Shown piece after piece: positions 19,311-28,544 of a stretch of 64,000 bases of DNA. Origin of the DNA: Tetramitus jugosus (lineage: Eukaryota; Heterolobosea; Eutetramitea; Acrasida; Vahlkampfiidae); the NCBI GenBank assembly GCA_937625935.1, contig OW569365.1, positions 372,001-436,000 on the forward strand, given 5' to 3'. Both the position numbers and the translations under genes were made by a program. Below the pieces are notes generated by a model, which searched no databases, had not been told where the DNA came from, and worked only from the letters and a program-made list of their open reading frames with translations. Each line of letters begins with the position of its first letter. Positions within the stretch are counted from its first letter, which is position 1.

Positions 19311-22300
19311 TTATTGTTCTTCAGTGGCATCAAATACAAGAGATACGGTTGGAGTCGTTGGAGCGGCATTTGCCTTGATCTTGTCATCAGGAGCACCAGC
19401 ATCACTGGTGGCGAAAATCTTAACCTTCTTCACTGCTCCTTGGAAGCCTTGTTCCAAAACCAATTGCCTGTTCTCCTCGAGAATGGCCTTTTCATCGAAA
19501 GGAACTTTACCGCTGAGTACTGATTGGTCTTCCTTGCTTGCAATAAACTCCTTCTGTTTGAAGGAGAAGAAAGACATAGCATTGTTCATGACTCTCTTAT
19601 TTGTAATCTTTTGACTCAAACTCTTTGCCATGACTTGGTTGTTGGAAATACCAGCCAAACCATCCTTAGCATAGACGTCTCTCATCAACTCCAAGACTTG
19701 TTGTTGCCACTCTGTATATGAGTCAGCAAAGTACACAATAGCGACATTAGGCTTGTTAGGAGTCTTCTTCTTCTGGGAGATCTTCACAGCTTGTCTGAAG
19801 GTAGCCAAGGTATCTTCCAAATATTTAGCAGATTGAATTGCAATCATGTCAATCTTGCTGACATCAGCAACAGGGAATCTAGCATGCGTCACAACGGATC
19901 CCTCTCTCTTCAAAATATTTCTCCAGATATGGTCACAAATGTGAGGAGTGATTGGACTCATCATAATTGTGCTAATTTCAATATATCTGTGGATCAAGTC
20001 CTCTCTCATTAAGGTGTTACCGACAATCAATCTATATTCATCTCTAGCCGATTGCAAATCGAAGCAAGCGTTCTTCATGACCTCACGGAACAACATCCTG
20101 TCGTAATTTTCCTTGGTAACTTGGACAGCAAGCTCAAGCTTGGTTTGGAAAACCTTATCAGCACTTTGGATGTTAGATGGTACTTCTGCATCGGTTCTTC
20201 TCAACAAAGTGGAACCATTTTCAATTACATCATTGATCCAAGCCATGTTAGTTGTCAATCTCAAGATAGCACTATTGGCATTCAATCTGGAGAAATTAGC
20301 ATCATCATGAGTGTCTCCAGCATCGGCCAAAGCAAGTCTGGTAGCATCAGAAGAGAATTCTTGAACAGTTTGACTGATAGTCAAGAAGTTACCCAAACTC
20401 TTACTCATCTTAAAACCATCAACCATAACATAACCGTTGCAGTAGAAAGATTGTGGCAACATGTTCTTCTTGTTCATGTTGTGATGCTTTGCATTTGGCT
20501 GCCAAATAGCAGCATGGTTGTACAATGCAAAAGTCAAGTGATTCTTGATCAAATCCTTACCGGAGACTCTCATATCTACTGGATACCAGTATTCGAATTC
20601 TTGCTTCATTTGGCGCAATTTACTCTCCTCAGGCACATTTTCTTCATCAGCTGGGTACTCCTTACCCAACAAGATGTAATCAAAGACACGAGGAGTCATT
20701 TGCTCAGGTGTAATACCCAATGGACGAGAGTTCACATCGCTTCCATCCAAGTTTCCTGCTTGCAACAAATGAGCAATTGTGTAGTAGGCCATATAAATCG
20801 TAGAATCACTCAAACTCTCAATCAACACTTCCTTGTCCCATGGCAAGAAAGTTCCCAATCCGTACGAACGAGAGCAAGCCCATTCTTTCAACCATCCGAC
20901 AGTGTGTTCCAACTCCTTCTGTGTAGCCTCGTTGAAAGTTCTGAAGTTTGGTCCATTAATGTGATCCTCAACAACTCTTCGCCATTCTTCCTCACCGTAC
21001 TTCATGTACCATTGATCCAAGATGGCAACAACACACTCATCACCAGATCTTGAGACAACTTGGTTCTCTGGCTCAGCATAAGGGATAGCATGACCGTTCT
21101 GAATCAACCAATCACGAACGTCGTTCTTAATAGTGGTAATCTTTCTTCCAGAGAAGATTCCACAATTTTGATTCAAAACACCATCATTGAATCCCTTCAA
21201 GTAAGCCTCGTCCTTAGCTAAAGCCAACTTTTCAGTATCATTCTGAGATTGAATCTTCATCTTGTTATACAATTGGACAGCGATGCATGGCTCATATCCC
21301 TCAATATCAATGATTGGAACAGGTTCAAATGGCAAGACCCATTCATCCTTAATGCCATACTTTTCTCTCAAAGCTTCCTTCTTCTTCAAATCAGTCAATG
21401 CAGCATAATCGTCAGGAGAGTCGCTAGGAACAGATGTGACAACACCAGTGGTCTTCTTTGTTGAAACAGTCATCATTGGAAGAACATGAACAGTCTTGTA
21501 TACACTGCTGGATGGTGGTGTAATAGCAGCACCAAACAACTCAGCACCCTTGAAGGAATGACCAACTTGTTCAACCTTGTGAGGTTCTGGATAGCTGTAA
21601 CCTTGATAAGCCAAATTGGTAGCACTTCTCTCAGTACAGACAAACAAGTCATTGGCAGAGACACGGAAAAGACCATAGTCACCCTCAGGAGCCAACCAAC
21701 AGTTGGTCTGACCAAACATGGTCTCAGGTCTCAAAGTAGCAGCAGCCAAGTAAATGTTGACCATTCCTTGCTCGTCATGACTCAAAGAGTCAAATGCCCT
21801 TTGAAGAGCAGGTGGATATGGCTTGTTGACAAGCAACTTGACAATGGTGTACTCCTTTGGCTTCACACCTTCACCACTGGCACGATCATGATCGGCACAA
21901 ATTTGGTTCGTAGCTCTAGAGTAGATGGAGTATCTGCTACCAAAAGAAATCTTTTCCAATTCTTTCAAAGTCAAAAATTGCCATTGAACAAACTTGTCAT
22001 AGAACGGATTGGCATCAGTAGTGATAAAGGAACGACGGAAATCAGTCGCAACACCAAATCGCTTCAAATCCGTGATGGCCTTTGGAGGGAAATAGCTCAA
22101 CCAAAAGTATGGATCCGTAAACTTGACAATCTCATCATCTGTAATACCCATCTCTTGCATAATCTCCCATTGATACTTTTTTGGTGGATTTTCCTCATCA
22201 TAGTCAGCATCACCCCTCTTTGGTCTCACTGGAAAGTTCTTGGTTGGTGGCATACCAAAATCATTGATTTCATTCTTGAGCTTATCAGCACAGGCAGATA

Positions 22301-22634
22301 TTGGCATACCTGTACAATGGAAGCCAAAAGGAAACATGGCATTCTTGCCCAACAAGGATTGATAACGAACAGCAAATTCAGCCTTGGTCATACTGAATGC
22401 GTGACCCAAGTGCAACTTTCCGTTCATGTATGGATATGGGAAGGTAACAAAGTACTTTTCTTGATCAGGCTTTGCTTCACGCTCATAAATCTTTTCTTGT
22501 GCCCAGAGCTTTTGAATGTCTTCTTCGATTTGGAGCAAGTTATCACGACGAGCGTGAGACTTTGGCTCAGCTACTTGTGGAGCTGCAGCCGGAGTTGCTG
22601 TTGTGGTTGGTGTCGTCGATGTTGGTTGAGACAT
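19311..22634 (-). CDS. LARS1: Cytosolic leucyl-tRNA synthetase
   Basis: 1107 residues, intron-free, the length of eukaryotic cytosolic LeuRS (~1100-1180). It charges tRNA-Leu with leucine. The class I signature is PYMNGKLHLGH (~residues 68-78), with the KMSKS loop as FKMSKSLGNF (~residue 740). The large CP1 editing insertion lies between them (TLRPETMFGQTNCW). The C-terminal extension ends in an acidic tail. The N-terminus is a short T/P/A-rich segment with no organellar targeting character. Codon use is biased toward highly expressed genes, which opens long antisense frames. The TAA stop is embedded in AATAAA (TTTATT on the plus strand at 19310-19315). Confidence 0.97.
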   Translation of the reverse strand: MSQPTSTTPTTTATPAAAPQVAEPKSHARRDNLLQIEEDIQKLWAQEKIYEREAKPDQEKYFVTFPYPYMNGKLHLGHAFSMTKAEFAVRYQSLLGKNAMFPFGFHCTGMPISACADKLKNEINDFGMPPTKNFPVRPKRGDADYDEENPPKKYQWEIMQEMGITDDEIVKFTDPYFWLSYFPPKAITDLKRFGVATDFRRSFITTDANPFYDKFVQWQFLTLKELEKISFGSRYSIYSRATNQICADHDRASGEGVKPKEYTIVKLLVNKPYPPALQRAFDSLSHDEQGMVNIYLAAATLRPETMFGQTNCWLAPEGDYGLFRVSANDLFVCTERSATNLAYQGYSYPEPHKVEQVGHSFKGAELFGAAITPPSSSVYKTVHVLPMMTVSTKKTTGVVTSVPSDSPDDYAALTDLKKKEALREKYGIKDEWVLPFEPVPIIDIEGYEPCIAVQLYNKMKIQSQNDTEKLALAKDEAYLKGFNDGVLNQNCGIFSGRKITTIKNDVRDWLIQNGHAIPYAEPENQVVSRSGDECVVAILDQWYMKYGEEEWRRVVEDHINGPNFRTFNEATQKELEHTVGWLKEWACSRSYGLGTFLPWDKEVLIESLSDSTIYMAYYTIAHLLQAGNLDGSDVNSRPLGITPEQMTPRVFDYILLGKEYPADEENVPEESKLRQMKQEFEYWYPVDMRVSGKDLIKNHLTFALYNHAAIWQPNAKHHNMNKKNMLPQSFYCNGYVMVDGFKMSKSLGNFLTISQTVQEFSSDATRLALADAGDTHDDANFSRLNANSAILRLTTNMAWINDVIENGSTLLRRTDAEVPSNIQSADKVFQTKLELAVQVTKENYDRMLFREVMKNACFDLQSARDEYRLIVGNTLMREDLIHRYIEISTIMMSPITPHICDHIWRNILKREGSVVTHARFPVADVSKIDMIAIQSAKYLEDTLATFRQAVKISQKKKTPNKPNVAIVYFADSYTEWQQQVLELMRDVYAKDGLAGISNNQVMAKSLSQKITNKRVMNNAMSFFSFKQKEFIASKEDQSVLSGKVPFDEKAILEENRQLVLEQGFQGAVKKVKIFATSDAGAPDDKIKANAAPTTPTVSLVFDATEEQ

Positions 22635-22908
22635 TTTTTCTGGTTGTTGTTGTTTTTGCTTTGTGTGTGGAATTTGGATTTTTCAATCGCGGGTTTTTTT
22701 CCTGTCGCCGATTCCTGGATCAAATTGAACGAGAGATGCGAATTCAAGAAGCGGAACCGATTTTTGTAAAGCAACCTTTCTTGTTGGTCAGGAATGAGAG
22801 TTGTATTGATAATGTCACATTTTTATTTGGAGAATGGTTGTTTATTGTCAAATTGCAGCATGATGAACACAATATTGAGACGCGCAGTAGGCGTGAATAG
22901 AAATTCTC

Positions 22909-24934
22909 CTACAGAGTCTTTATCCTCTTGGCAGGTGGAATGTCGTTTGAAGAAGACGATGGTTGTTCTCCGTCCAGCGACGAAGAGTCAGTGGCATCTC
23001 TAGAACGCTTACGGTCGATATTCTCTTGTGATTGACTGTCTGTACTGGTATTGTTATTGTTGAAAGATGACGATGAAGCTAACAGAGCGGGCATACAAAA
23101 ACGGTGAGCAATAAGACCAGTCTGCTTATGTTGGACAGCGTTAGTGTAAACCCACTCCTGCATATCGCTATCGAATTTTTGTTCAAGTTCTTCTTTGCAC
23201 AAAGGACATCGATTATGTTCAGGATTGACAGTAACAGGTTCAATATAATCATCATTGATGCTATTGAGCAAATCTGAAGAGCTATTATAATTTAAATTTG
23301 AACCTGGGTATTGTTGTTGTGCCAATCTCTTTTCTTCGTCCATTTGTTTGAAGAAGATGGCACCAGGATCGCCTGCTACCTCTGTTTCGGCTTGGGCAAT
23401 CCAGCTGGTTTCACTTTGATACCATTTACGAGATAGAACTCTGTTGGGGGTTTTCAATGTATTTTGCTTGAAATGCCTATCAAGATGTTCCTCTAATTCT
23501 TGTTTCACCTTGAATCTCAGACCACAGTTGCTGCACTGGAATGGAACATTGTACAAAAGAGCAATACCTCGTGAAACTGGGTCTCGAGGAAGAGCAGCGC
23601 TGCTACCTCTGTTGCTGTGGGCATCAAATGCTCCTGATCCACTACTACCACTTGTGCTGTGCCTATGATACAGTAATCGTTGAGAGAGTTGGGTTGCAGG
23701 AAGACAACCATGAACAGAAAAGGGTGTTAATAACACTGTCCCACCAGCATCACCACCATCATTCAATTTATTATCAAAGCAAGTAGCAAAAGACTTCGTA
23801 GCAGTCGTAGTCAAAGTAGAAGCAGAAGCATGAATGGGTGATGAAAATACAAGAGAAGAAATGGCATGATTACAATACATTGGTTGGTTCAACTTTTGAA
23901 CAAGATTCTGAATCGCACTCGCCATCGATGTTGTGGGTATAGGTGAAATGTTTCGTTTGTCAGCAGGAACACCATATGGGTGAAAACCTCCCATTGGTTG
24001 TTGATGTTGTTGTTGTTGTGCATATGGATCATTCATCTGGCCTATTGGTGCTGTATGATAGGGATGAGCCATTGGTGGTTGTTGTTGTGGTGGTTGATAC
24101 ATTCGATTCATCATTGGTTGCTGTTGAGGGTAACCGAGTTGAGGAGGTGATTGTCTCATCATTGCGCCAGGATGCTGTGGTGCTGGTATCGTATTCATCA
24201 TCATCATGTGAGCAGGCTGTTGTTGTTGATGCTGCATCATATGATGACGAGGAGGAGCATGATGATGATGAGGAATAGGAGCAGCAGCAGCAGCAGTTGT
24301 CATCATGGGCGCTGGAGGAACATTCGCACCACCACTTGTTGGTTGAAAGAAACTTGGATTCGCATGAATGTATGGCGATGGTTGCTGAGGTCGCACTTGT
24401 TGTTGATGAGCAGCACCCAATCCAATTTTTCGATGAATTTCTTCGAGTGCCTGCGGTGGGAACAACTTTGGTCCCACCCATGTTTTCAACAATTTGACAT
24501 AGGTTGGTTTTTGATTCTCCATGTCCTTGATGGACTTGTATGCTTCACAAAAAATTTCAACAATAAATTTTGCAAATTCCTGACGATAGGGTTCACCAAT
24601 ATTTTTGATGAGAGAGTCCATCAAATACAGTGATGGTAATTTTTCTAGTGGAGGTGCCTAATATGTTTGTGTGTCTGTGTGTGAGTGAAAACTGAATGTG
24701 CAAATTTCGCTGTGTGCAAAATAACAATCAAAAAAAAATCAATGGGATGTACCACACATGTACACATACCGTTAAAATTCGTTGTCTGATGGCCTGTACA
24801 TATTCTCTATAAGATTCCTTGTTTTCTTGCGCGATAGTTGTGAGAGTATTGATATGAATACGCGAGTTGAAGGTGAGGTCCTTTAGTGCGTCCAAATAAT
24901 CGTTTAGAACGTCATTGTTCAAGTTTGCCGCCAT
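22909..24934 (-). CDS. PCF11: Pcf11-like cleavage/polyadenylation factor (CID + zinc fingers), two exons
   Basis: Exons 24934-24770 and 24657-22909 give 637 residues. A 112-nt intron (GTATGT...TAG, 24769-24658) interrupts the N-terminal CID, the domain that binds the phosphorylated polymerase II C-terminal repeat. Exon 1 ends ...RQRILT and exon 2 begins APPLEKLPSLYLMDSLIKN, giving the CID motif LYLxDS. The middle is Q/P/H-rich. The C-terminal part has a C2H2-like finger (FQCSNCGLRFKVKQELEEHLDRH) and a second CPLC...H zinc motif with EWVYTNAV, both typical of Pcf11. It links transcription termination to mRNA 3'-end cleavage in CF II. An exon-1-only reading would end in an unrelated tail, so splicing is needed. 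Confidence 0.9.
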
Positions 24935-25172
24935 TTTGATTTTTTGTCGGATTTTTTTTTATTGAGAATGTTCGTGTGTTTTTTTTAAAAGAGATGTTTG
25001 CGAACAGAAAGAAGAGTTGTGGTCGTAGGCTTCTGTGATGTTGTTATTATTATTGAATTTTTGAATTTTTGATGATAAATAATGTTGATTGGTTTTTTTA
25101 TGTTGTTTTTGGTTCTGATGCGCGTTTTCTGAAAGCTTGTTTTTGAAGGCTACTTTTTTTTGGATTGAAGGC

Positions 25173-25919
25173 TCATGCTTGGTCCTTCAGATCGTCCACT
25201 TTGTCGCTGTTTCTCCTCAACACTTCCATGTAGGTTTGTTGGGCGAGCAAGACTTGGATTCGCCTCTGATCAATACTCTCATTGAACTTGAGATGATTCT
25301 TGTTGTGATCATGGCAAGCTTTCAACTTTTTCTTACAGTCGTGAGACGAACAGCTAAAATCCACTATAGTGGATTGTTTGTTCCTGCACCCGGCGCCACA
25401 TACAATCCTGAAAGTTGTACCGCATTTTGTACAATAGGTGGACTTCTTCTTCGGCTTACCGACACTATTCAGCGGGATCACTTGGTGGTCCACTCTTCTC
25501 CACTTTCTGCAGATTACCATATGCTCGCTGCACTTCTTATTTGGGCAGTATTTTACTTTAAAAGGAGGCCGATTTGGTGTTGAAGAACTAGAGAGAGGAG
25601 CTGAGGAACTCTTATCTTCGTCTTCACCGATAGAGAAAGCAGAAGGAGGGAGATCTTCCTCTTGGGTTAGGGAGCTGCCACCAAACATCCAGTCCTTTTC
25701 CTTATTTTCTTCTTCAGGGTTCTGAAGGTTCGATTCTTTATGTTGGATATCTGCTTCTTCCATTGCTTCAACAATAATTGAGACGACGAATTCTTGTTGT
25801 CCTTGTTGTACTGGGATCAGATTCTTCACGTCACATGGCGAGAACGAAGAGTACTCATCCTCTGGGCAGTAATTGTTGAAGAAATCTTCAACGGTGTCAC
25901 AAAGGTTATCGACCTGCAT
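25173..25919 (-). CDS. Hypothetical cysteine-rich zinc-ribbon-like protein
   Basis: 248 residues, complete, ATG at 25919. The first ~125 residues are acidic and S/E-rich (EEADIQHKESNLQNPEEE). The second half has a dense series of cysteine pairs: CPNKKC, CTKC, CGAGC, CSSHDC and CHDH, separated by basic residues (KPKKKS). This fits two or more zinc-binding units. I do not recognise the family. The C-terminal ~45 residues are predicted helical (VLLAQQTYMEVLRRNSDKVDDL). It is divergent from the next gene, with ~200 bp between ATGs. A nucleic-acid or protein-binding role is possible but unproven. Confidence 0.7.
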   Translation of the reverse strand: MQVDNLCDTVEDFFNNYCPEDEYSSFSPCDVKNLIPVQQGQQEFVVSIIVEAMEEADIQHKESNLQNPEEENKEKDWMFGGSSLTQEEDLPPSAFSIGEDEDKSSSAPLSSSSTPNRPPFKVKYCPNKKCSEHMVICRKWRRVDHQVIPLNSVGKPKKKSTYCTKCGTTFRIVCGAGCRNKQSTIVDFSCSSHDCKKKLKACHDHNKNHLKFNESIDQRRIQVLLAQQTYMEVLRRNSDKVDDLKDQA

Positions 25920-26120
25920 GTTATTTTTTGTTTTTACTTCGAGAAAAGCGCCTTGCTTTTAAGCTCGCTGTCAAGCCTCCTGCAGTCCTGTAATGGCCAT
26001 GTCACCTGCAAGATTTTACAACCCGACGTCCCACAAAATAATTCCACCCGCCAAAAAAAGACGTTTGACTTCGGACAAAAAGAGAAAAGCACCACAGAAC
26101 CGAAAAACAAACGACCAATC

Positions 26121-27119
26121 ATGAGCAGCAGTCGAGTGAGAATATTGAACAAGAGTCTCACAGAAAAGATTATTCAAGAGCTTGGAAAGCTTATCCAATC
26201 TGAGACAAACCAGTACATGCAAAATGCACCACACACCGATGAGACTTCCTCAGAAAGAAAAGAAAGATTGTCTGAAGCGGCAGAGAAACGGTTAATTCAA
26301 CAGCAAATGAGTCTTGTTCTTGCATCCTTCACAAAGCATCTTGGTCGAAATGTAAAGGAGATTTCAGATCAGGAAAAACGACTCTTTCATCAGACGAAAG
26401 AACCATTGGATGAAGAGTTGAAGAAACGAGTGTCCGATATGAAGAAGGAAACAAAGGAAGTTGCAAAGAGGGTCAAAGATCTCAGAGAGAGAATACCTGA
26501 GAAAATTAAGGGTGTTCTAGAGAGACAAAAAACGGTGGATCCTGAGCAATTTTCTGTTGAATACATGGCATCAACACTGATTGGCAAGAAAACATCGAAA
26601 AAACGTTCATCATCGAGGAGAGTGAAGACTGATGATCATGACGAGAAAGATTCAGAGAGTAGTGTTGATGAAGAAGGAGAAGACAGGAGTAAACATGACA
26701 CGGAAGAAGAAGAAGACGATGTATTTGAAGAGGACGAACAATTTGTGAAAGATTCGGAGAAGTTGACTGAAAAGAGTTGGAAGGCTCAGGAAATCCTAGA
26801 GAGTTGCACCAAGGAGATACAACGGCTGAACAGTGAGATACCAAACACTGTAGAGCAGATTCGAAACAAGGCAGAAGCTCTGAGAACGATAGAGTCGAAC
26901 AAGAAGTTGCTCGGCAAGCGAAGTCGGGACCTGTCGGACAAGGAACAAATATCTGCTATCATGTCTCAAGCACCTAACAATGTACCATCCTCACTGACAT
27001 CGAATGCCTCATTGCTAAACACGGAGATTCCAGAGACACAATCTCAGGAATTGCACAAAACAATGTCCCAATCCAACAACAATAGCAATCGCAACACTAA
27101 ACGGCAAAAAACAAATTAA
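26121..27119 (+). CDS. Hypothetical coiled-coil nuclear-type protein
   Basis: 332 residues from ATG 26121; the frame is open for 109 more codons upstream, but without an ATG and over the opposite gene's start. No domain is recognised. The N-terminal half is helical and highly charged (KKRVSDMKKETKEVAKRVKDLRERIPEKIKGVLE). Next come an acidic patch (TEEEEDDVFEEDEQ), a second coiled coil (~residues 230-270) and a Q/S/N-rich tail ending NTKRQKTN. Basic clusters (KKTSKKRSSSRRVK) look like nuclear signals. Its stop lies 7 bp from the stop of the convergent thioesterase gene. Confidence 0.65.
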   Translation: MSSSRVRILNKSLTEKIIQELGKLIQSETNQYMQNAPHTDETSSERKERLSEAAEKRLIQQQMSLVLASFTKHLGRNVKEISDQEKRLFHQTKEPLDEELKKRVSDMKKETKEVAKRVKDLRERIPEKIKGVLERQKTVDPEQFSVEYMASTLIGKKTSKKRSSSRRVKTDDHDEKDSESSVDEEGEDRSKHDTEEEEDDVFEEDEQFVKDSEKLTEKSWKAQEILESCTKEIQRLNSEIPNTVEQIRNKAEALRTIESNKKLLGKRSRDLSDKEQISAIMSQAPNNVPSSLTSNASLLNTEIPETQSQELHKTMSQSNNNSNRNTKRQKTN

Positions 27120-27126
27120 ACAAATT

Positions 27127-27897
27127 TTATAGCTTTGATTGCAATACTGTTACACCACCTTGATCCAACTTTGACTGTTGTCGCTGTTGCTGTTGCTGTT
27201 CCTTGGAATTGATACTTCGTGCACTCTTAAAGTGTCGAATCACTTCTTCCTTGGTCAAACTGGACTGTGGACCAAACAGTTTCACTGCTTCATCATACGT
27301 CATCTGAGACTCCTTGTGTTGAATAAACAGGGCATCTGCCGTGTTATGCACCTTTTCTTGATCATTCGTCTCAATCGTATAAATGTTGCTCGACAATTTT
27401 CCCTTCATGAACAACTTTCGTCCTTCTCTCCGCTCCGTCTCAATTTCGAACCGAACGACACCACCGAGTGGCACAAAATGACGATAGGTGACATTCAAGC
27501 TGAGAGTAACACAACCGAGTCCCATCACTCTCACACTATGCCACCCAAACAACATGTCCAACATGGTGGCCAACGCTCCACCATGAACCTTGTTTGGCGG
27601 CCCTTCACAATCAGGCGGGAAATAAATACAACCGAGCAATTTTTTCTCCGTCTTATCAAAAAACATGCTGGCTTGAATTTGTCGACCAAACATGGATCCT
27701 TTTCGGCCAAAGCTCTGTTGAACGTCGGCATCAGTCAAGAGAGGAAAACTGGTGGACCACGATGTTTCTTCATATCGGAATGGATCTCTTCTCAATTGTT
27801 TGAGAAGTGGAGAGTTGTGGAGTGGAGAGTCTGGACTGGCCCAAACAATCACATTCTTCACAGGGAAGGGATCTCCTTTGAAGCTTGGTAAGGCCAT
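27127..27897 (-). CDS. Hotdog-fold acyl-CoA thioesterase (PaaI/THEM4-like)
   Basis: 256 residues from ATG 27897, which follows an A-rich leader (gatcaaaaatcgaaaaaaATGGCC). The same frame stays open upstream, with another ATG at 28056 that would add 53 residues; the downstream start is preferred on context. The hotdog signature is KVHGGALATMLDMLFGWHS, followed by VTLSLNVTYRHFVPLGGVVRFEIE and a DALF motif, as in PaaI/THEM4 thioesterases that hydrolyse acyl-CoA thioesters. The N-terminal ~70 residues precede the fold, and the C-terminus is a Q-rich tail. Localisation is not clear; the longer start does not give a clean targeting peptide. Confidence 0.8.
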   Translation of the reverse strand: MALPSFKGDPFPVKNVIVWASPDSPLHNSPLLKQLRRDPFRYEETSWSTSFPLLTDADVQQSFGRKGSMFGRQIQASMFFDKTEKKLLGCIYFPPDCEGPPNKVHGGALATMLDMLFGWHSVRVMGLGCVTLSLNVTYRHFVPLGGVVRFEIETERREGRKLFMKGKLSSNIYTIETNDQEKVHNTADALFIQHKESQMTYDEAVKLFGPQSSLTKEEVIRHFKSARSINSKEQQQQQRQQSKLDQGGVTVLQSKL

Positions 27898-28122
27898 TTT
27901 TTTCGATTTTTGATCTTTATGTGTGTGTTTGTGTTGGAACAATTTTTGGCCAATTTGCGAGAGCTTTGATAAAGCTTCTGAGTCGCATTTTTTTTGCAAA
28001 TGTTCCGCGAGGGACAGGGGGTGAGGAGATATTCTTGACCAACGATCAACGGGCATTTGTCGTGGGAGAGAAGTTGTTTTATTACAATGAATATACAAGA
28101 TTATAATACAAGTTGTATGTGA

Positions 28123-28332
28123 TCAGTTCTTCAACTTTTCTTGCTTCTTCTTCCTTGCCACGAATGGCTCATCATAGAAGAGGAATGGAACTAGAACAGC
28201 AAATGGAACAGCAATACTGATAAACTCTGCTCTGAACCAACGTTTCTTTCCCTCACTTGGTGTATTGTTAGTGGCGTATCGTCTCACTTGAGAGATCGAA
28301 TTGTTATTGAACATAAATCTTCGAAACATCAT
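28123..28332 (-). CDS. Small mitochondrial-type single-span membrane protein
   Basis: 69 residues. The N-terminus (MMFRRFMFNNNSISQVRRYA) is a good mitochondrial presequence with an RRYA-type cleavage site. A single hydrophobic span follows (EFISIAVPFAVLVPFLFY, residues ~36-53), then a basic tail (ARKKKQEKLKN). This is the build of small inner-membrane subunits of respiratory or import complexes, but I cannot name the family. The gene stands alone between two larger genes in the same direction. Confidence 0.62.
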   Translation of the reverse strand: MMFRRFMFNNNSISQVRRYATNNTPSEGKKRWFRAEFISIAVPFAVLVPFLFYDEPFVARKKKQEKLKN

Positions 28333-28544
28333 CTTTGTTACTGCGGTAGTTATTGTATGTTTTGTATTTTGAGTTGTGATTCAATGATGAATTTTATGGG
28401 ATGGAGATCTTTTCAACAATCGAGAGATATGTTTCTATATATAAACGAATGTCAAGTTAGTTGACTGAAATAAAGGCGGTCAACCGGTTTTTTTACAATA
28501 AATATGATTTACGGACGAAAAAAAGGGGTGCAGGAAGAAATAGA

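Noticed and set aside
20052-22769. Plus-strand frames of 333 and 427 residues opposite LeuRS
   Set aside because: Antisense shadows of a highly expressed gene; the composition is unlike protein and they overlap conserved catalytic motifs.
25794-26120. 109-codon upstream open frame of the coiled-coil gene
   Set aside because: No ATG, and overlaps the start of the divergent zinc-ribbon gene; the real start is the ATG at 26121.
27898-28098. N-terminal extension of the thioesterase (TTG, or ATG at 28056)
   Set aside because: The leader directly before ATG 27897 is A-rich as in other genes here; the extension has no family support, though it cannot be excluded.
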